9,744 bases of DNA from Candidatus Aminicenantes bacterium UBA647 (GCA_002299555.1 DBOL01000048.1:1-9744), one strand, 5' to 3'; positions 1 to 6,906 are shown, numbered from the stretch's first letter. The notes: generated by a model from the letters alone, not told the origin. Made by a program: numbers and translations.

Positions 1-2
1 AA

Positions 3-503
3 AGAGAAAAAATAGAAGAGTGTATTAAGGCTGCCAGGCTTGCCCCCTCGGCATGTAATTCCCAGCCGTGGAATTTTATAGTGATCGACGATTCGGAAAA
101 ATTGGCATCGGTCTCAGATGCTGCGGTCTCTGGTATATATGGGACTCCCAGATTGATGGCAAAATCCCCGGCGTTGATAGTTGTAACTGCTGACAAGGGT
201 AGTTTTATGTCAAAGGCGGGGGGCATGGTGAGGGATACTTCCTTCTTTCTCATTGATATCGGCATCTCATGCGAGCATCTGGTATTGCAGGCAACGGAGC
301 TTGGACTTGGTACGTGTTACGTTGGGTGGTTCAATGAAAAAGCTGTAAGGAAAGAACTCGGCTTGAAAAGATCGATAACTATTCCACTGGTTATTACAAT
401 AGGATATCCGGATGAGAGTCACCGGTCGAAGGATCTTACCCGCCGTCTCGCAAAGGGTGATGAGAGAAAACCGCTGGACGAAATTTTAAAATATCAATCA
501 TAA
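3..503 (+). CDS. Nitroreductase family protein, 5' end cut by window edge
   Basis: The reading frame is open from the first bases of the window to a TAA at 501-503, giving 166 residues of a protein whose N-terminus lies upstream. The visible start reads REKIEECIKAARLAPSACN followed by SQPW, the FMN-binding segment typical of the nitroreductase family. Later come a helix with the pattern DIGISCEHLVLQATELGLGT, then CYVGWF and IGYPDE near the end, all characteristic of small single-domain members of about 180-190 residues, so perhaps 15-25 residues are missing. Such enzymes are cytoplasmic FMN flavoproteins that reduce nitro, quinone or similar substrates with NAD(P)H; the true substrate cannot be read from sequence. 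A GTG at 81 could be mistaken for the start, but the FMN motif lies upstream of it. The gene converges on the PLP enzyme with only 12 bases between stop codons. Confidence 0.9.
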   Translation, partial: REKIEECIKAARLAPSACNSQPWNFIVIDDSEKLASVSDAAVSGIYGTPRLMAKSPALIVVTADKGSFMSKAGGMVRDTSFFLIDIGISCEHLVLQATELGLGTCYVGWFNEKAVRKELGLKRSITIPLVITIGYPDESHRSKDLTRRLAKGDERKPLDEILKYQS

Positions 504-515
504 GTGAAAAATCCA

Positions 516-1679
516 TTATTGTGAGAGGGCCTGTTCCAGGTCTGCTATCAGATCTTCTGGATCCTCGATGCCGACCGAATATCTTATCAATCCCTCAGGG
601 ATCCCGAGTTGTTTCCTCTCTTCTATGGAGCATTCCACATGAGAAGTAGTGGCGGGAATCCCGGCAATTGTTTCGACTGCTCCCAGGTTTGCCGCCAGTT
701 TTGCCAAGCGGAGGTTATCGAGAACCTTTTTTATCCGTGTCTCTCCCCCTGTTACAGTGAAACTTAAAATCCCCCCAAACCCTCTCATCTGCTTCTTTGC
801 GATCTCATGATCTTTGTGACCGGGAAGTCCTGGGTAGAGGACTTCTTTTATATTGGGATTGGTTTTTAGATAACCGGCGATCTTTAAAGCACTTCTGTTT
901 TGCTCCCGGACACGAAGATGGAGGGTTTTTATTCCCCTCACTATCAGATATGCCGCCATAGGGTGTAATGCTGCTCCGTTGATCTCCCTGAAAGAATTTA
1001 TTGTTTTTATCAATCCGGAAGGGCCGCATACCACACCGCCCAAAGCATCGGCATGGCCACAGAGAAATTTCGTTGCGCTGTGAATGACAAGGTCCACTCC
1101 AAATTCCGCCGGGTTCGTATTGATCGGAGTTGAAAATGTATTATCGGTTACAACTATAGCACCGCTCTCTTTAGCCGCACTTGAAAGTCTCTGAAGGTCT
1201 ATGATCTTCAAAGTAGGGTTAGTAGGGGTTTCAAGATATACAAGACGGCATCCTTTTGCTATCTCCTTTTCCATCGATTCATGATCACCTGTCTCGCACA
1301 TAGTAACTTTGACACCATATTCGGGGAGATATTTCAGGAAGATCTTACTTGTTCCTCCATAGGTATCTTTTTGTGTTACGATCCGGTCTCCGGGCCTGAC
1401 AAGTGCGAACAGGGTATTGCTGATCGCAGCCATTCCTGTTGAGAATGAGACAGATGTTTCAGTCCCCTCCATTGCGGCCATTTTTTTCTCAAATACATTA
1501 ACAGTCGGATTTGAATTTCTGCTGTAGATATATCCCTCTTTTTCCCCAAGTGTTACATCCATCCACTCCTGAAGTGTTTTATAGCCGAAAGCAACACTAT
1601 GTACCACCGGTACCTGAGTCGCATTCTCAAAAAAAGTTCTCTCTTCACCTGCCCAGACACCTTTTGTGCTTAATTTCAT
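516..1679 (-). CDS. Trans-sulfuration PLP enzyme (cystathionine gamma-synthase/gamma-lyase family)
   Basis: This 387-residue protein is a full-length Cys/Met-metabolism PLP-dependent enzyme, close to the usual 380-400. Expected active-site residues are present: Y52 and R54 (YSR, phosphate contacts from the neighbouring subunit), Y107 (DTYGGT, stacks on PLP), D179 (VVTDN, pyridine nitrogen), S201 and K204 (SATK, Schiff-base lysine) and R367 (IRYSVG, substrate carboxylate). Family members make or break cystathionine, or eliminate thiols from cysteine, homocysteine or methionine. The exact reaction is not decidable here; a cystathionine gamma-synthase-like role in methionine synthesis or a lyase role are both open. 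The IPATTSH segment at 341-347 differs slightly from the commoner HPASxTH. The start is an ATG with a perfect AGGAGG at 1688-1693, spacer 8. The DUF6485-like gene ends 29 bases upstream on the same strand, so they are probably co-transcribed. Confidence 0.93.
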   Translation of the reverse strand: MKLSTKGVWAGEERTFFENATQVPVVHSVAFGYKTLQEWMDVTLGEKEGYIYSRNSNPTVNVFEKKMAAMEGTETSVSFSTGMAAISNTLFALVRPGDRIVTQKDTYGGTSKIFLKYLPEYGVKVTMCETGDHESMEKEIAKGCRLVYLETPTNPTLKIIDLQRLSSAAKESGAIVVTDNTFSTPINTNPAEFGVDLVIHSATKFLCGHADALGGVVCGPSGLIKTINSFREINGAALHPMAAYLIVRGIKTLHLRVREQNRSALKIAGYLKTNPNIKEVLYPGLPGHKDHEIAKKQMRGFGGILSFTVTGGETRIKKVLDNLRLAKLAANLGAVETIAGIPATTSHVECSIEERKQLGIPEGLIRYSVGIEDPEDLIADLEQALSQ

Positions 1680-1708
1680 ATCCCTTTCCTCCTAAATTAT
1701 GCTGTCAA

Positions 1709-1906
1709 TCAATTTTCCCTGTCCTTTTTCAACATTTCAAAAGATCTGTCCCAGGTTGCTTCTGTTTCTTTGGAGAACATGCATGCCGGGAATTCACTCA
1801 TTTTGTTGTGGTATGCAATGCATTCACAGCATATTCCGTGTCTGGGACATCCTGAATATGTGCAGTTGCACAGGTTATTATTCCTCATTTTGTTTTCACA
1901 ATTCAT
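1709..1906 (-). CDS. Small cysteine-rich protein, DUF6485-like
   Basis: The product is 65 residues with eight cysteines (3, 13, 15, 20, 26, 27, 29, 42). The core CNCTYSGCPRHGICCECIAY, followed by H33 and a PAC at 40-42, resembles the DUF6485 family of small cytosolic proteins as I remember it. The family has no established function. The dense CxC, CxxxxxCC and CxC spacing with two histidines suggests metal binding (zinc or an iron-sulfur centre) or a redox role, which is inference. There is no signal peptide. The start at 1906 is supported by GAGGA at 1913-1917, six bases upstream; a second in-frame ATG at residue 7 has no such site. It lies just upstream of the trans-sulfuration PLP enzyme and would share its transcript, which links it at least by position to sulfur amino acid metabolism. 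Confidence 0.85.
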   Translation of the reverse strand: MNCENKMRNNNLCNCTYSGCPRHGICCECIAYHNKMSEFPACMFSKETEATWDRSFEMLKKDREN

Positions 1907-1922
1907 TCAATATCCTCAGAAA

Positions 1923-1952
1923 CAAGATTATCAATTATTACTATTTTGTCAA
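1923..1952 (-). promoter_or_regulatory. Possible promoter for the DUF6485-like/PLP enzyme pair
   Basis: Read on the minus strand, a TTGACA at 1952-1947 is followed by TAATCTTG at 1930-1923. This matches the Bacteroidota pattern TTG-N19-TAnnTTTG at all but one position. A sigma70-like reading (TTGACA with GATAAT) would have a spacer of only 14. The predicted transcript start would fall close to the Shine-Dalgarno at 1917-1913, leaving almost no leader, which weakens the call. An AT-only inverted repeat, AATTATT at 1933-1939 and AATAATT at 1951-1957, overlaps it. Confidence 0.3.
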
Positions 1953-1962
1953 TAATTTGTGA

Positions 1963-2799
1963 TCAGAAGGAGAAAACTATATTGATGCCTGTCCTGTTTC
2001 CATTCAGCTCCGGAAGCAGTAACACCCTGGATCGCCTCCGTTTTATCACCATTCTTCCAATGAGGTATCCCAGTACAGCGCCGGTGAGGACGTCGGATGT
2101 CCAGTGTTCATTTTCTGTGACCCGGGATAATCCCGAAAGAGCTGCCAGCGAATAGGATAGAATTGGAATCATTGGTTTATCCCGGTACATTCCGGCAACC
2201 ACAGAAGCGATGCTCCACACCTGGGCGGTATGACCTGAGGTGAAAGACCTGAACTCTTTCCCGATGCCGCTATTGAACCAATGGTCGACCCCGTCCCGAT
2301 AGTCCGGCCGCTGCCGCCTGAATACCAGTTTGATTACCTGGGATACCAGAATGGCGTGGATCAGGCTTTTGAGGCTCAGTAGGGCTGTCTCCTTTATCCG
2401 GTCATTTTTAAAAATGGCTCCGCCCAGATAAAAGATACCGATCAGGCCTGCATCTACGGGAGCCGATCCGAGAGGGGAAAGATAGGAACCCAGTGTTTTC
2501 ACCCCGGGATTGGCCAGGGCAAATTTTTTTATTTTTTCAATTATATATTCATCATTCTTTATGATCAGAGCGGTTGTCAGGGCAAGGCCACCCAAAAAAA
2601 GCGCATCTTTTTTTCTGATCCTGGCCGGGGAGGTCCATATGATCTTTTCCTCCTTCAGAAATTCTGAAAAGAATGAATGTTTCTTTTTCCCCTCACCCTC
2701 TTCACTCTCCTGGTTCAGGGGTTTTCCCGAACCAAAACCGGGGGCCGGGAATAAGAAAACCAGCACCAGTAAAAGAACAATTACCGAATGTTTGTTCAA
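1963..2799 (-). CDS. PAP2-family phosphatase with signal peptide
   Basis: The product of 278 residues contains the three phosphatase signature motifs of the PAP2 (type 2 phosphatidic acid phosphatase) superfamily: K157…R164-P165 (KLVFRRQRP), S188-G189-H190 (FTSGHT) and S225-R226…H232…D236 (SRVTENEHWTSD). The histidines are the catalytic nucleophile and acid/base, so the enzyme should be active on a phospholipid, polyprenyl pyrophosphate or similar ester at the periplasmic side. The substrate is not predictable. I place the start at the TTG at 2799-2797: GAGGAG lies seven bases upstream, and the protein then opens with a textbook signal peptide (MNKHSVIVLLLVLVFLFPAP). A longer version from another TTG at 2856 has no ribosome site and would bury the signal peptide. 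Hydrophobic stretches follow at about residues 65-80, 115-130 and 145-160. The C-terminus ends in alternating hydrophobic residues with a final Phe (GINIVFSF), unusual for a soluble domain. GC is the highest in the window. Confidence 0.9.
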   Translation of the reverse strand: MNKHSVIVLLLVLVFLFPAPGFGSGKPLNQESEEGEGKKKHSFFSEFLKEEKIIWTSPARIRKKDALFLGGLALTTALIIKNDEYIIEKIKKFALANPGVKTLGSYLSPLGSAPVDAGLIGIFYLGGAIFKNDRIKETALLSLKSLIHAILVSQVIKLVFRRQRPDYRDGVDHWFNSGIGKEFRSFTSGHTAQVWSIASVVAGMYRDKPMIPILSYSLAALSGLSRVTENEHWTSDVLTGAVLGYLIGRMVIKRRRSRVLLLPELNGNRTGINIVFSF

Positions 2800-2806
2800 A
2801 AAAAAT

Positions 2807-2812
2807 CTCCTC
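2807..2812 (-). promoter_or_regulatory. Ribosome binding site fixing the PAP2 start
   Basis: On the minus strand the sequence TTGAGGAG sits just before a T-run and the TTG codon at 2799. The GAGGAG core is seven bases from that codon, a good distance. No other start in this frame has a comparable site. The spacer is almost entirely T and forms a run of eight T that extends into the start codon. Confidence 0.7.
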
Positions 2813-2997
2813 AATTGAATATATACCAATAAAGATTCAAAAGAAAGACTCGACAAAACTGGTCAGATGAGGTCTGATGAAAAAGACAAGGGATGAAAAG
2901 AACAAATTAAAATACGACTATGAATTAACTGAAACGGGCTTGCCTGGAATCTGTGTTAATGGCTGTCGGAAAACTAGACTAGACACCGGAGATAAGT

Positions 2998-3023
2998 TGG
3001 TCACTGAGCTTGTCGAAGTGACA
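2998..3023. repeat. REP-like palindromic dispersed repeat
   Basis: The sequence contains GTCACT at 3000-3005 and its exact reverse complement AGTGAC at 3017-3022, flanking GAGCTTGTCGA. Read on the other strand, the core CTTCGACAAGCTCAG is one I recognise as a dispersed intergenic palindrome family in many bacterial genomes, including Bacteroidota, often linked to REP-associated tyrosine (RAYT) transposases. No transposase is present here. Only one copy lies in the window, so its repeated nature rests on memory of the family. Confidence 0.65.
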
Positions 3024-3101
3024 GAGATAAGAGCCAAACGAAGATTTGATCCCTTTAAATATTTTTTAGTTTCTTGGATAACATGCTATTATTGAATAAG
3101 A

Positions 3102-4142
3102 ATGAAGAATAGAGATTTTCTTATATCATCTTTTTTTATTGTTTTTATGTGGCTGGTTTATTTAATAATACTAGGAATTGTTGTAATTTATAAAAGCCCC
3201 GCCTCATTAAATTATATAATTGGATTGTTGATTTATCAGTTCTTTGTATATTCGTTTTTAACAATTATTCTTTTCTATTTATTTAAGAAATATTTCTATA
3301 ATAAATCTTTAAATAAAAAAAAAATTTTGCTTTTAATTTCCGGATTACTAATATCATCATTTATTCTTGAAATATTAACCAGAGTCTATAATTTTCTTTT
3401 TTATCAAAAAATTAATTTCGAGATAGACAGCCTTCTTCTTTTAAGTGCTCTTAATATATTTAAACTATTACCTTTTGTAGGTCTTTTTTTTGTTTTTAAA
3501 TTATTAAAAGAGAAAGACGATGAAAAATTCAAAGCCAGGGAAGCAGAAAACCTGGCAAGAGAGGCAAAACTGGAGATGCTATCTTATCAGCTGAATCCTC
3601 ATTTTCTTTTTAATGCTCTTAATACCATAATGGCATTAATTGATCATGATAAAGAGGAAGCAAGGGAGATAATAACTGATCTATCTGACTATTTAAGATA
3701 TAGTTTGAATAATTCAAAAAAGAAAGAAGTTAGCCTTGAAGAAGAGTATATATCCGTTCTGGATTATTTGAAGATCCAGAAAAAAAGGTTCAGAGAAAAA
3801 ATTGAAATAAAAACTGAATTAGACGAAAACATAAAAACAAAAAGGGTCCCTGTTTTTATTATCCACCCTCTGGTTGAAAATGCTGTAAAACATGGGACTG
3901 AAACATCTAAAGGTGTTTTGAAAATATCTTTAACTATTAAAAAAGTTGAAGATAGTATTGTTGTAGAAGTAAAAAATAGTGGAAAGATAATTAAAAACTC
4001 TGAAAATAGTGATAATGGGACAGGAACCGGATTATCCAACGCGATAAAAAGGATTTCTCTTCTTTACGGGAAAGGATATGGAGTTGAACTTAGTGAAGAA
4101 AATGGAATTGTTACAACTATAATGAAGCTGGGTAAATTATGA
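3102..4142 (+). CDS. LytS-type sensor histidine kinase (His_kinase family), four TM helices
   Basis: The 346-residue protein has four predicted membrane helices (about 6-30, 37-62, 74-95, 107-133), a short coiled region (135-160) and a cytoplasmic His_kinase plus HATPase module. The phospho-acceptor is H167 in LNPHFLFNALNT. The N-box is HPLVENAVKHG (N260) and the G-box GTGTGLSNAIKR (307-318). This is the LytS/YehU subclass that pairs with LytTR regulators. No extracellular sensor domain exists beyond short loops, so it probably senses something in or at the membrane. The ATG at 3102 is the first possible start after a TGA at 3093-3095; it has no clear Shine-Dalgarno, so translation may be leaderless or weak. 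Its stop overlaps the next gene's start by ATGA, which indicates translational coupling. Base composition is strongly AT-rich; one line inside it (3301-3360) has 10 G/C of 60. Confidence 0.93.
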   Translation: MKNRDFLISSFFIVFMWLVYLIILGIVVIYKSPASLNYIIGLLIYQFFVYSFLTIILFYLFKKYFYNKSLNKKKILLLISGLLISSFILEILTRVYNFLFYQKINFEIDSLLLLSALNIFKLLPFVGLFFVFKLLKEKDDEKFKAREAENLAREAKLEMLSYQLNPHFLFNALNTIMALIDHDKEEAREIITDLSDYLRYSLNNSKKKEVSLEEEYISVLDYLKIQKKRFREKIEIKTELDENIKTKRVPVFIIHPLVENAVKHGTETSKGVLKISLTIKKVEDSIVVEVKNSGKIIKNSENSDNGTGTGLSNAIKRISLLYGKGYGVELSEENGIVTTIMKLGKL

Positions 4143-4840
4143 ATATATTGAATGTTCTTATTGTAGATGATGAGTTTCTTGCTCGAAAGGAACTGGCTAA
4201 CAAACTATATGATTATGATAAAAATTTTATATTGTATCAGGCAGATTCTGTTGACTCTGCTATTGATGTTTTGACAAAGGGAAAAATAGATCTGATCTTC
4301 CTTGATATTCAATTAATGGGAGAAACAGGATTTGATCTGTTAAAACGGATAAAAATTAAAGCTGATGTTGTTTTTGTGACAGCCTATGAAGAATATGCCA
4401 TGCGGGCATTTGAAGTTAATGCTGTTGATTATCTGCTTAAACCGGTAAATAGTAAGAGATTTAATATTACAATGGAAAGAATTCTTAATAAAAAAAAGAA
4501 AAATATATCAAAAGATTTAACTTATAGTGACCAGTTAATCGAAAAAAACTTTAATGGATTAAGACTTATAAAATTAAAGAACATTTTATGTATTTCAGCT
4601 GAAGGTGACTATACACGGATCTGCTGCATTGAAGAAAATGACATGTTATTGTATAGAACTATGAAATGCTGGGAAAATATGCTTCCACAAAAATATTTCC
4701 GAAGGATCCATCGTTCAACTATTATAAATACGGAGTATATTGAAAAATTTCATAAGACAGAGAATAGCAACCATCTGGTTGAAATTACCGGTATTGATAA
4801 AAGCTTTTCTGTAAGCAGAACATATTTGTCAAATTTATAG
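4139..4840 (+). CDS. LytTR-family response regulator
   Basis: The 233-residue protein has a receiver domain (about 5-118) and a C-terminal LytTR DNA-binding domain (about 138-232). Receiver residues are intact: acidic pair D10-D11, phospho-acceptor D56 in LIFLDIQLMG, T81, and K101 in DYLLKPV. The LytTR part shows the usual EGDYTRI and RRIHRSTIIN segments. It is the cognate partner of the kinase just upstream, with which it shares a four-base overlap, and should be cytoplasmic. LytTR regulators bind pairs of short direct repeats about two helical turns apart; a candidate pair lies at 4906-4934, just beyond this gene's terminator. Targets cannot be proven from the window, but the secreted-protein genes downstream are the natural first guess. 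Like the kinase it is AT-rich. Confidence 0.94.
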   Translation: MNILNVLIVDDEFLARKELANKLYDYDKNFILYQADSVDSAIDVLTKGKIDLIFLDIQLMGETGFDLLKRIKIKADVVFVTAYEEYAMRAFEVNAVDYLLKPVNSKRFNITMERILNKKKKNISKDLTYSDQLIEKNFNGLRLIKLKNILCISAEGDYTRICCIEENDMLLYRTMKCWENMLPQKYFRRIHRSTIINTEYIEKFHKTENSNHLVEITGIDKSFSVSRTYLSNL

Positions 4841-4846
4841 ATTTAT

Positions 4847-4892
4847 GAGCTAACAGCAAAAATACATTCTACTGCAATTAGCTCTTATTTTT
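4847..4892 (+). terminator. Probable intrinsic terminator after the kinase/regulator pair
   Basis: Seven bases after the regulator's stop codon, GAGCTAA (4847-4853) pairs exactly with TTAGCTC (4878-4884), with an additional inner GC/GC pairing possible in the 24-base loop. It is followed at once by TTATTTTT. The loop is long and the T-run is interrupted by one A, so strength is uncertain. It would separate the two-component operon from the downstream SBBP gene. Confidence 0.6.
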
Positions 4893-4905
4893 AAGAAAAA
4901 TTCAT

Positions 4906-4934
4906 TTCATCGAAGCTATTTACGCTTTATCGAA
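4906..4934 (+). promoter_or_regulatory. Direct repeat with 20-bp period, candidate LytTR operator
   Basis: TTCATCGAA at 4906-4914 recurs as TTTATCGAA at 4926-4934, eight of nine bases matching, with an 11-base spacer. Known LytTR sites, for example those of YpdB and AgrA, are pairs of roughly nine-base direct repeats with 11-13-base spacers, so the geometry fits. The position between the regulator's terminator and the SBBP gene, about 30 bases before a TATACA at 4964-4969, suits an activator site. There is only one copy in the window, so assignment is inference. Confidence 0.35.
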
Positions 4935-4975
4935 AATTTCAAATCATTTTTAAATTTCCCCAGTATACATAATTT

Positions 4976-5025
4976 GGAGGTATTACATGATGACAAAAAA
5001 TATTAAATTTAATTTAAACAAGGAG
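4976..5025 (+). promoter_or_regulatory. Two tandem ribosome binding sites before the SBBP gene
   Basis: GGAGG at 4976-4980 lies six bases before an ATG at 4987, and AGGAG at 5021-5025 lies six bases before a second in-frame ATG at 5032. Both sites are well placed. The second start yields a normal short signal peptide; the first adds 15 polar, Lys/Asn-rich residues. The first site might serve a leader or an alternative form. Confidence 0.55.
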
Positions 5026-5031
5026 AATATT

Positions 5032-6855
5032 ATGTTAAAAAAAATTAGTTTTATTTTATTGGCAATACTTTTATGCCAGGGAGTTCTAAAATCGCAGACA
5101 AGCCAACTGAAAGATACCACGGTATTAACTCTTGGTTTTTCTACTTATTTATCACATACTGATAAATATGCATCAGGTTTCGATATTTATACCGATAGTG
5201 AAGGTTATACTTATATTTCAGGAAATACCAGAGACAAGAATTTTCCAGCAACAAAAGGAGCATACCAAACAGAACTTAAAGGGTCGGCAGATGTTTTTGT
5301 CGTAAAGTATACACCCGAAGGTGAAATAGTTTTTGCTACATTAATTGGTGGTACAAAGAGAGAACATCATAGTGCAATTATAGTTGATGAACAGGGATTT
5401 ATTTACGTGGCAGGAGGAACAGAATCATCAGATTTTCCTGTAACTGAGGGAGCGTATGACACTAGTTTTAACGGAGCAAGATCATGGGGTGGCGATGTTT
5501 TCGTAACTAAATTAAACCCAACCGGAAGTGAAATTATTTTTTCTACATTTATTGGAGGTGAAGTTGAAGAAACAGTGGGAACCGGAGGCATTAAGGTTAA
5601 TTCTAAAGGTAATATTTTTGTTGTAGGAACTACCAAGTCTAATAACTTTCCTCTAACAAAAGGTAGCATTGACAATAATGATAACATGCATGGTTTCCTT
5701 TCTAAATTGAGTCACGATGGTAAAAAACTACTATTTTCCACTTTCTTTGGAAGCAGTACAAGGGAAGGGCTTACTGGTGTTGCTATTGATGACAAAGATA
5801 ATATTTATATATCAGGCGCTACTTATACAGCAGACTTACCGGTAACTGATAATGCTTTTCGAAAAGAAATAATTATGCCTACATCCGGAGGCCTAATGGA
5901 TCATTATATTGCCAAAATAGACGAAACATGTAGTAAAATTTTGTATTTCAGCTATTTCGCTACAAACGGATATGCAGGTTCATCTATAAAGTGGACAAAG
6001 CCGAACAGATTGATATTATGTGGCAACACTAACGGAACAGATTTCCCGGTAACTGAAAATGCGATAAGTAAAGAAGGGAAAGGGAAGCAGGATTGTTTTA
6101 TATCGGTATTTAATTCTGATGATATGACCCTGGAATATGCTACCCTTTTTGGAGGAAGTGAACAAGAGCGTCTCATGTCAGCAAATTTTATTAATAAAGA
6201 TACTGTTGTTATTGGGGGAACAACAAGTTCTGCTGATCTGCCGCTTACTGAAAATGCATTATATTCTGATTATCCGGTCTGTGAGAAGGCCTTTAATTCC
6301 ACATTCCTCGGTCGCAAAAAATCTTTTGTTTCTGTAATCGATATTAAAAATAGTAAACTCCTTAATTCAACCTACTTCGGTTCAAGTTTTATATTTAGAT
6401 TTTCCACGGATAAAAATGGAAACATCAGTTTTGTTGCAGAAGCAGGTCAGCGTGGAGAAGGTGGAATTACAGGTTTTCCTATAACTAAAAAGGCCATTGA
6501 ACCTCCCACTTATACCATGGTAGGCCGATTGTTGTTGAATGCTAAACCGAAACCGAAAAAAGAGGATTTATACAAAGATGTAATAGTTGAAGATGCCATT
6601 CTGGAAACTTATGTAGGTAAATATGAAGTCTCTCCAGGCTTTATCCTGACTATTAGCAAATATGATAGTCAATTGAAAGTGCAAGCAACCGGACGAAAGG
6701 AAGGTCCAATATTCCCAAAATCCCAAAATGATTTTTATATAAAGGGATCGGAGGTTGAATTGACATTTAATATAAATGAAGCTGGAGAAGTCAAAAGTTT
6801 AACTGTACATCCGGATGGAGGAGACGACATTATTTGCAAAAAAACAGAAGATTAA
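5032..6855 (+). CDS. Secreted SBBP beta-propeller protein with C-terminal DUF3471-like domain
   Basis: From the ATG at 5032 the protein has 607 residues and begins with a signal peptide (MLKKISFILLAILLCQ, then GVLKSQ); an in-frame ATG at 4987 with its own ribosome site would add 15 residues. The body carries seven repeats of the SBBP propeller type. Each has a GNTxSxDFPVTxGAY-like turn (NFPAT, DFPVT, NFPLT, DLPVT, DFPVT, DLPLT, GFPIT, at about residues 71, 135, 206, 269, 338, 403, 482) and a strand pair like DVFVxKLxPxG and FSTFIGG, so a seven-bladed propeller is likely. Residues about 521-605 (ETYVGKYEVSPGFILTIS…, ending HPDGGDDIICKK) resemble DUF3471, a domain normally found at the C-terminus of class C beta-lactamase-like serine hydrolases. 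Function is unknown; a periplasmic or surface binding role is inferred. The serine hydrolase starts 51 bases later with no terminator between, so they are probably one operon. Confidence 0.88.
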   Translation: MLKKISFILLAILLCQGVLKSQTSQLKDTTVLTLGFSTYLSHTDKYASGFDIYTDSEGYTYISGNTRDKNFPATKGAYQTELKGSADVFVVKYTPEGEIVFATLIGGTKREHHSAIIVDEQGFIYVAGGTESSDFPVTEGAYDTSFNGARSWGGDVFVTKLNPTGSEIIFSTFIGGEVEETVGTGGIKVNSKGNIFVVGTTKSNNFPLTKGSIDNNDNMHGFLSKLSHDGKKLLFSTFFGSSTREGLTGVAIDDKDNIYISGATYTADLPVTDNAFRKEIIMPTSGGLMDHYIAKIDETCSKILYFSYFATNGYAGSSIKWTKPNRLILCGNTNGTDFPVTENAISKEGKGKQDCFISVFNSDDMTLEYATLFGGSEQERLMSANFINKDTVVIGGTTSSADLPLTENALYSDYPVCEKAFNSTFLGRKKSFVSVIDIKNSKLLNSTYFGSSFIFRFSTDKNGNISFVAEAGQRGEGGITGFPITKKAIEPPTYTMVGRLLLNAKPKPKKEDLYKDVIVEDAILETYVGKYEVSPGFILTISKYDSQLKVQATGRKEGPIFPKSQNDFYIKGSEVELTFNINEAGEVKSLTVHPDGGDDIICKKTED

Positions 6856-6906
6856 TAGATGGTTTTATTAATCTCAGGAGTCGTTTAAATTTTGCAGGGG
6901 GAACTA

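Larger units (their letters stand above)
2800..3101. other. Gap between divergent genes; strand and composition boundary
   Basis: This 302-base stretch holds the PAP2 leader and ribosome site on the left, a REP-like palindrome around 2998-3023, and the region upstream of the sensor kinase on the right. A plus-strand frame at 2877-3095 is open, but its translation resembles no protein I know and runs through the palindrome, so I do not call it. A TATTATTG at 3087-3094 resembles a Bacteroidota -7 element and would start a transcript almost at the kinase ATG (leaderless), but no matching -33 element is visible. GC falls sharply from the PAP2 side to the kinase side. Confidence 0.6.

Noticed and set aside
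805..1029. Minus-strand frame inside the PLP enzyme
   Set aside because: It lies entirely within the enzyme's coding region in another frame, with low-complexity basic composition and no domain.
1933..1957. Inverted repeat AATTATT / AATAATT upstream of the DUF6485-like gene
   Set aside because: A/T-only pairing in an AT-rich spacer is easily due to chance. It overlaps the possible promoter but I cannot support an operator or terminator.
1511..1962. Plus-strand open frames opposite the PLP enzyme and the cysteine-rich gene
   Set aside because: They are antisense shadows of two well-supported minus-strand genes and lack recognisable domains.
2800..2856. Longer PAP2 N-terminus from a TTG at 2856
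   Set aside because: There is no Shine-Dalgarno, and it would add residues ahead of a complete signal peptide that starts at 2799 with GAGGAG correctly placed.
2877..3095. Open frame of 72 codons on the plus strand
   Set aside because: It runs through the REP-like palindrome (the LVTELVEV-type translation is a hallmark of that repeat), has no ribosome site and resembles no known protein.
6851..6872. Inverted repeat ATTAATA / TATTAAT between the SBBP and hydrolase genes
   Set aside because: The stem is A/T only, overlaps the stop codon and has no T-run, so it is not a credible terminator; the genes are more likely co-transcribed.
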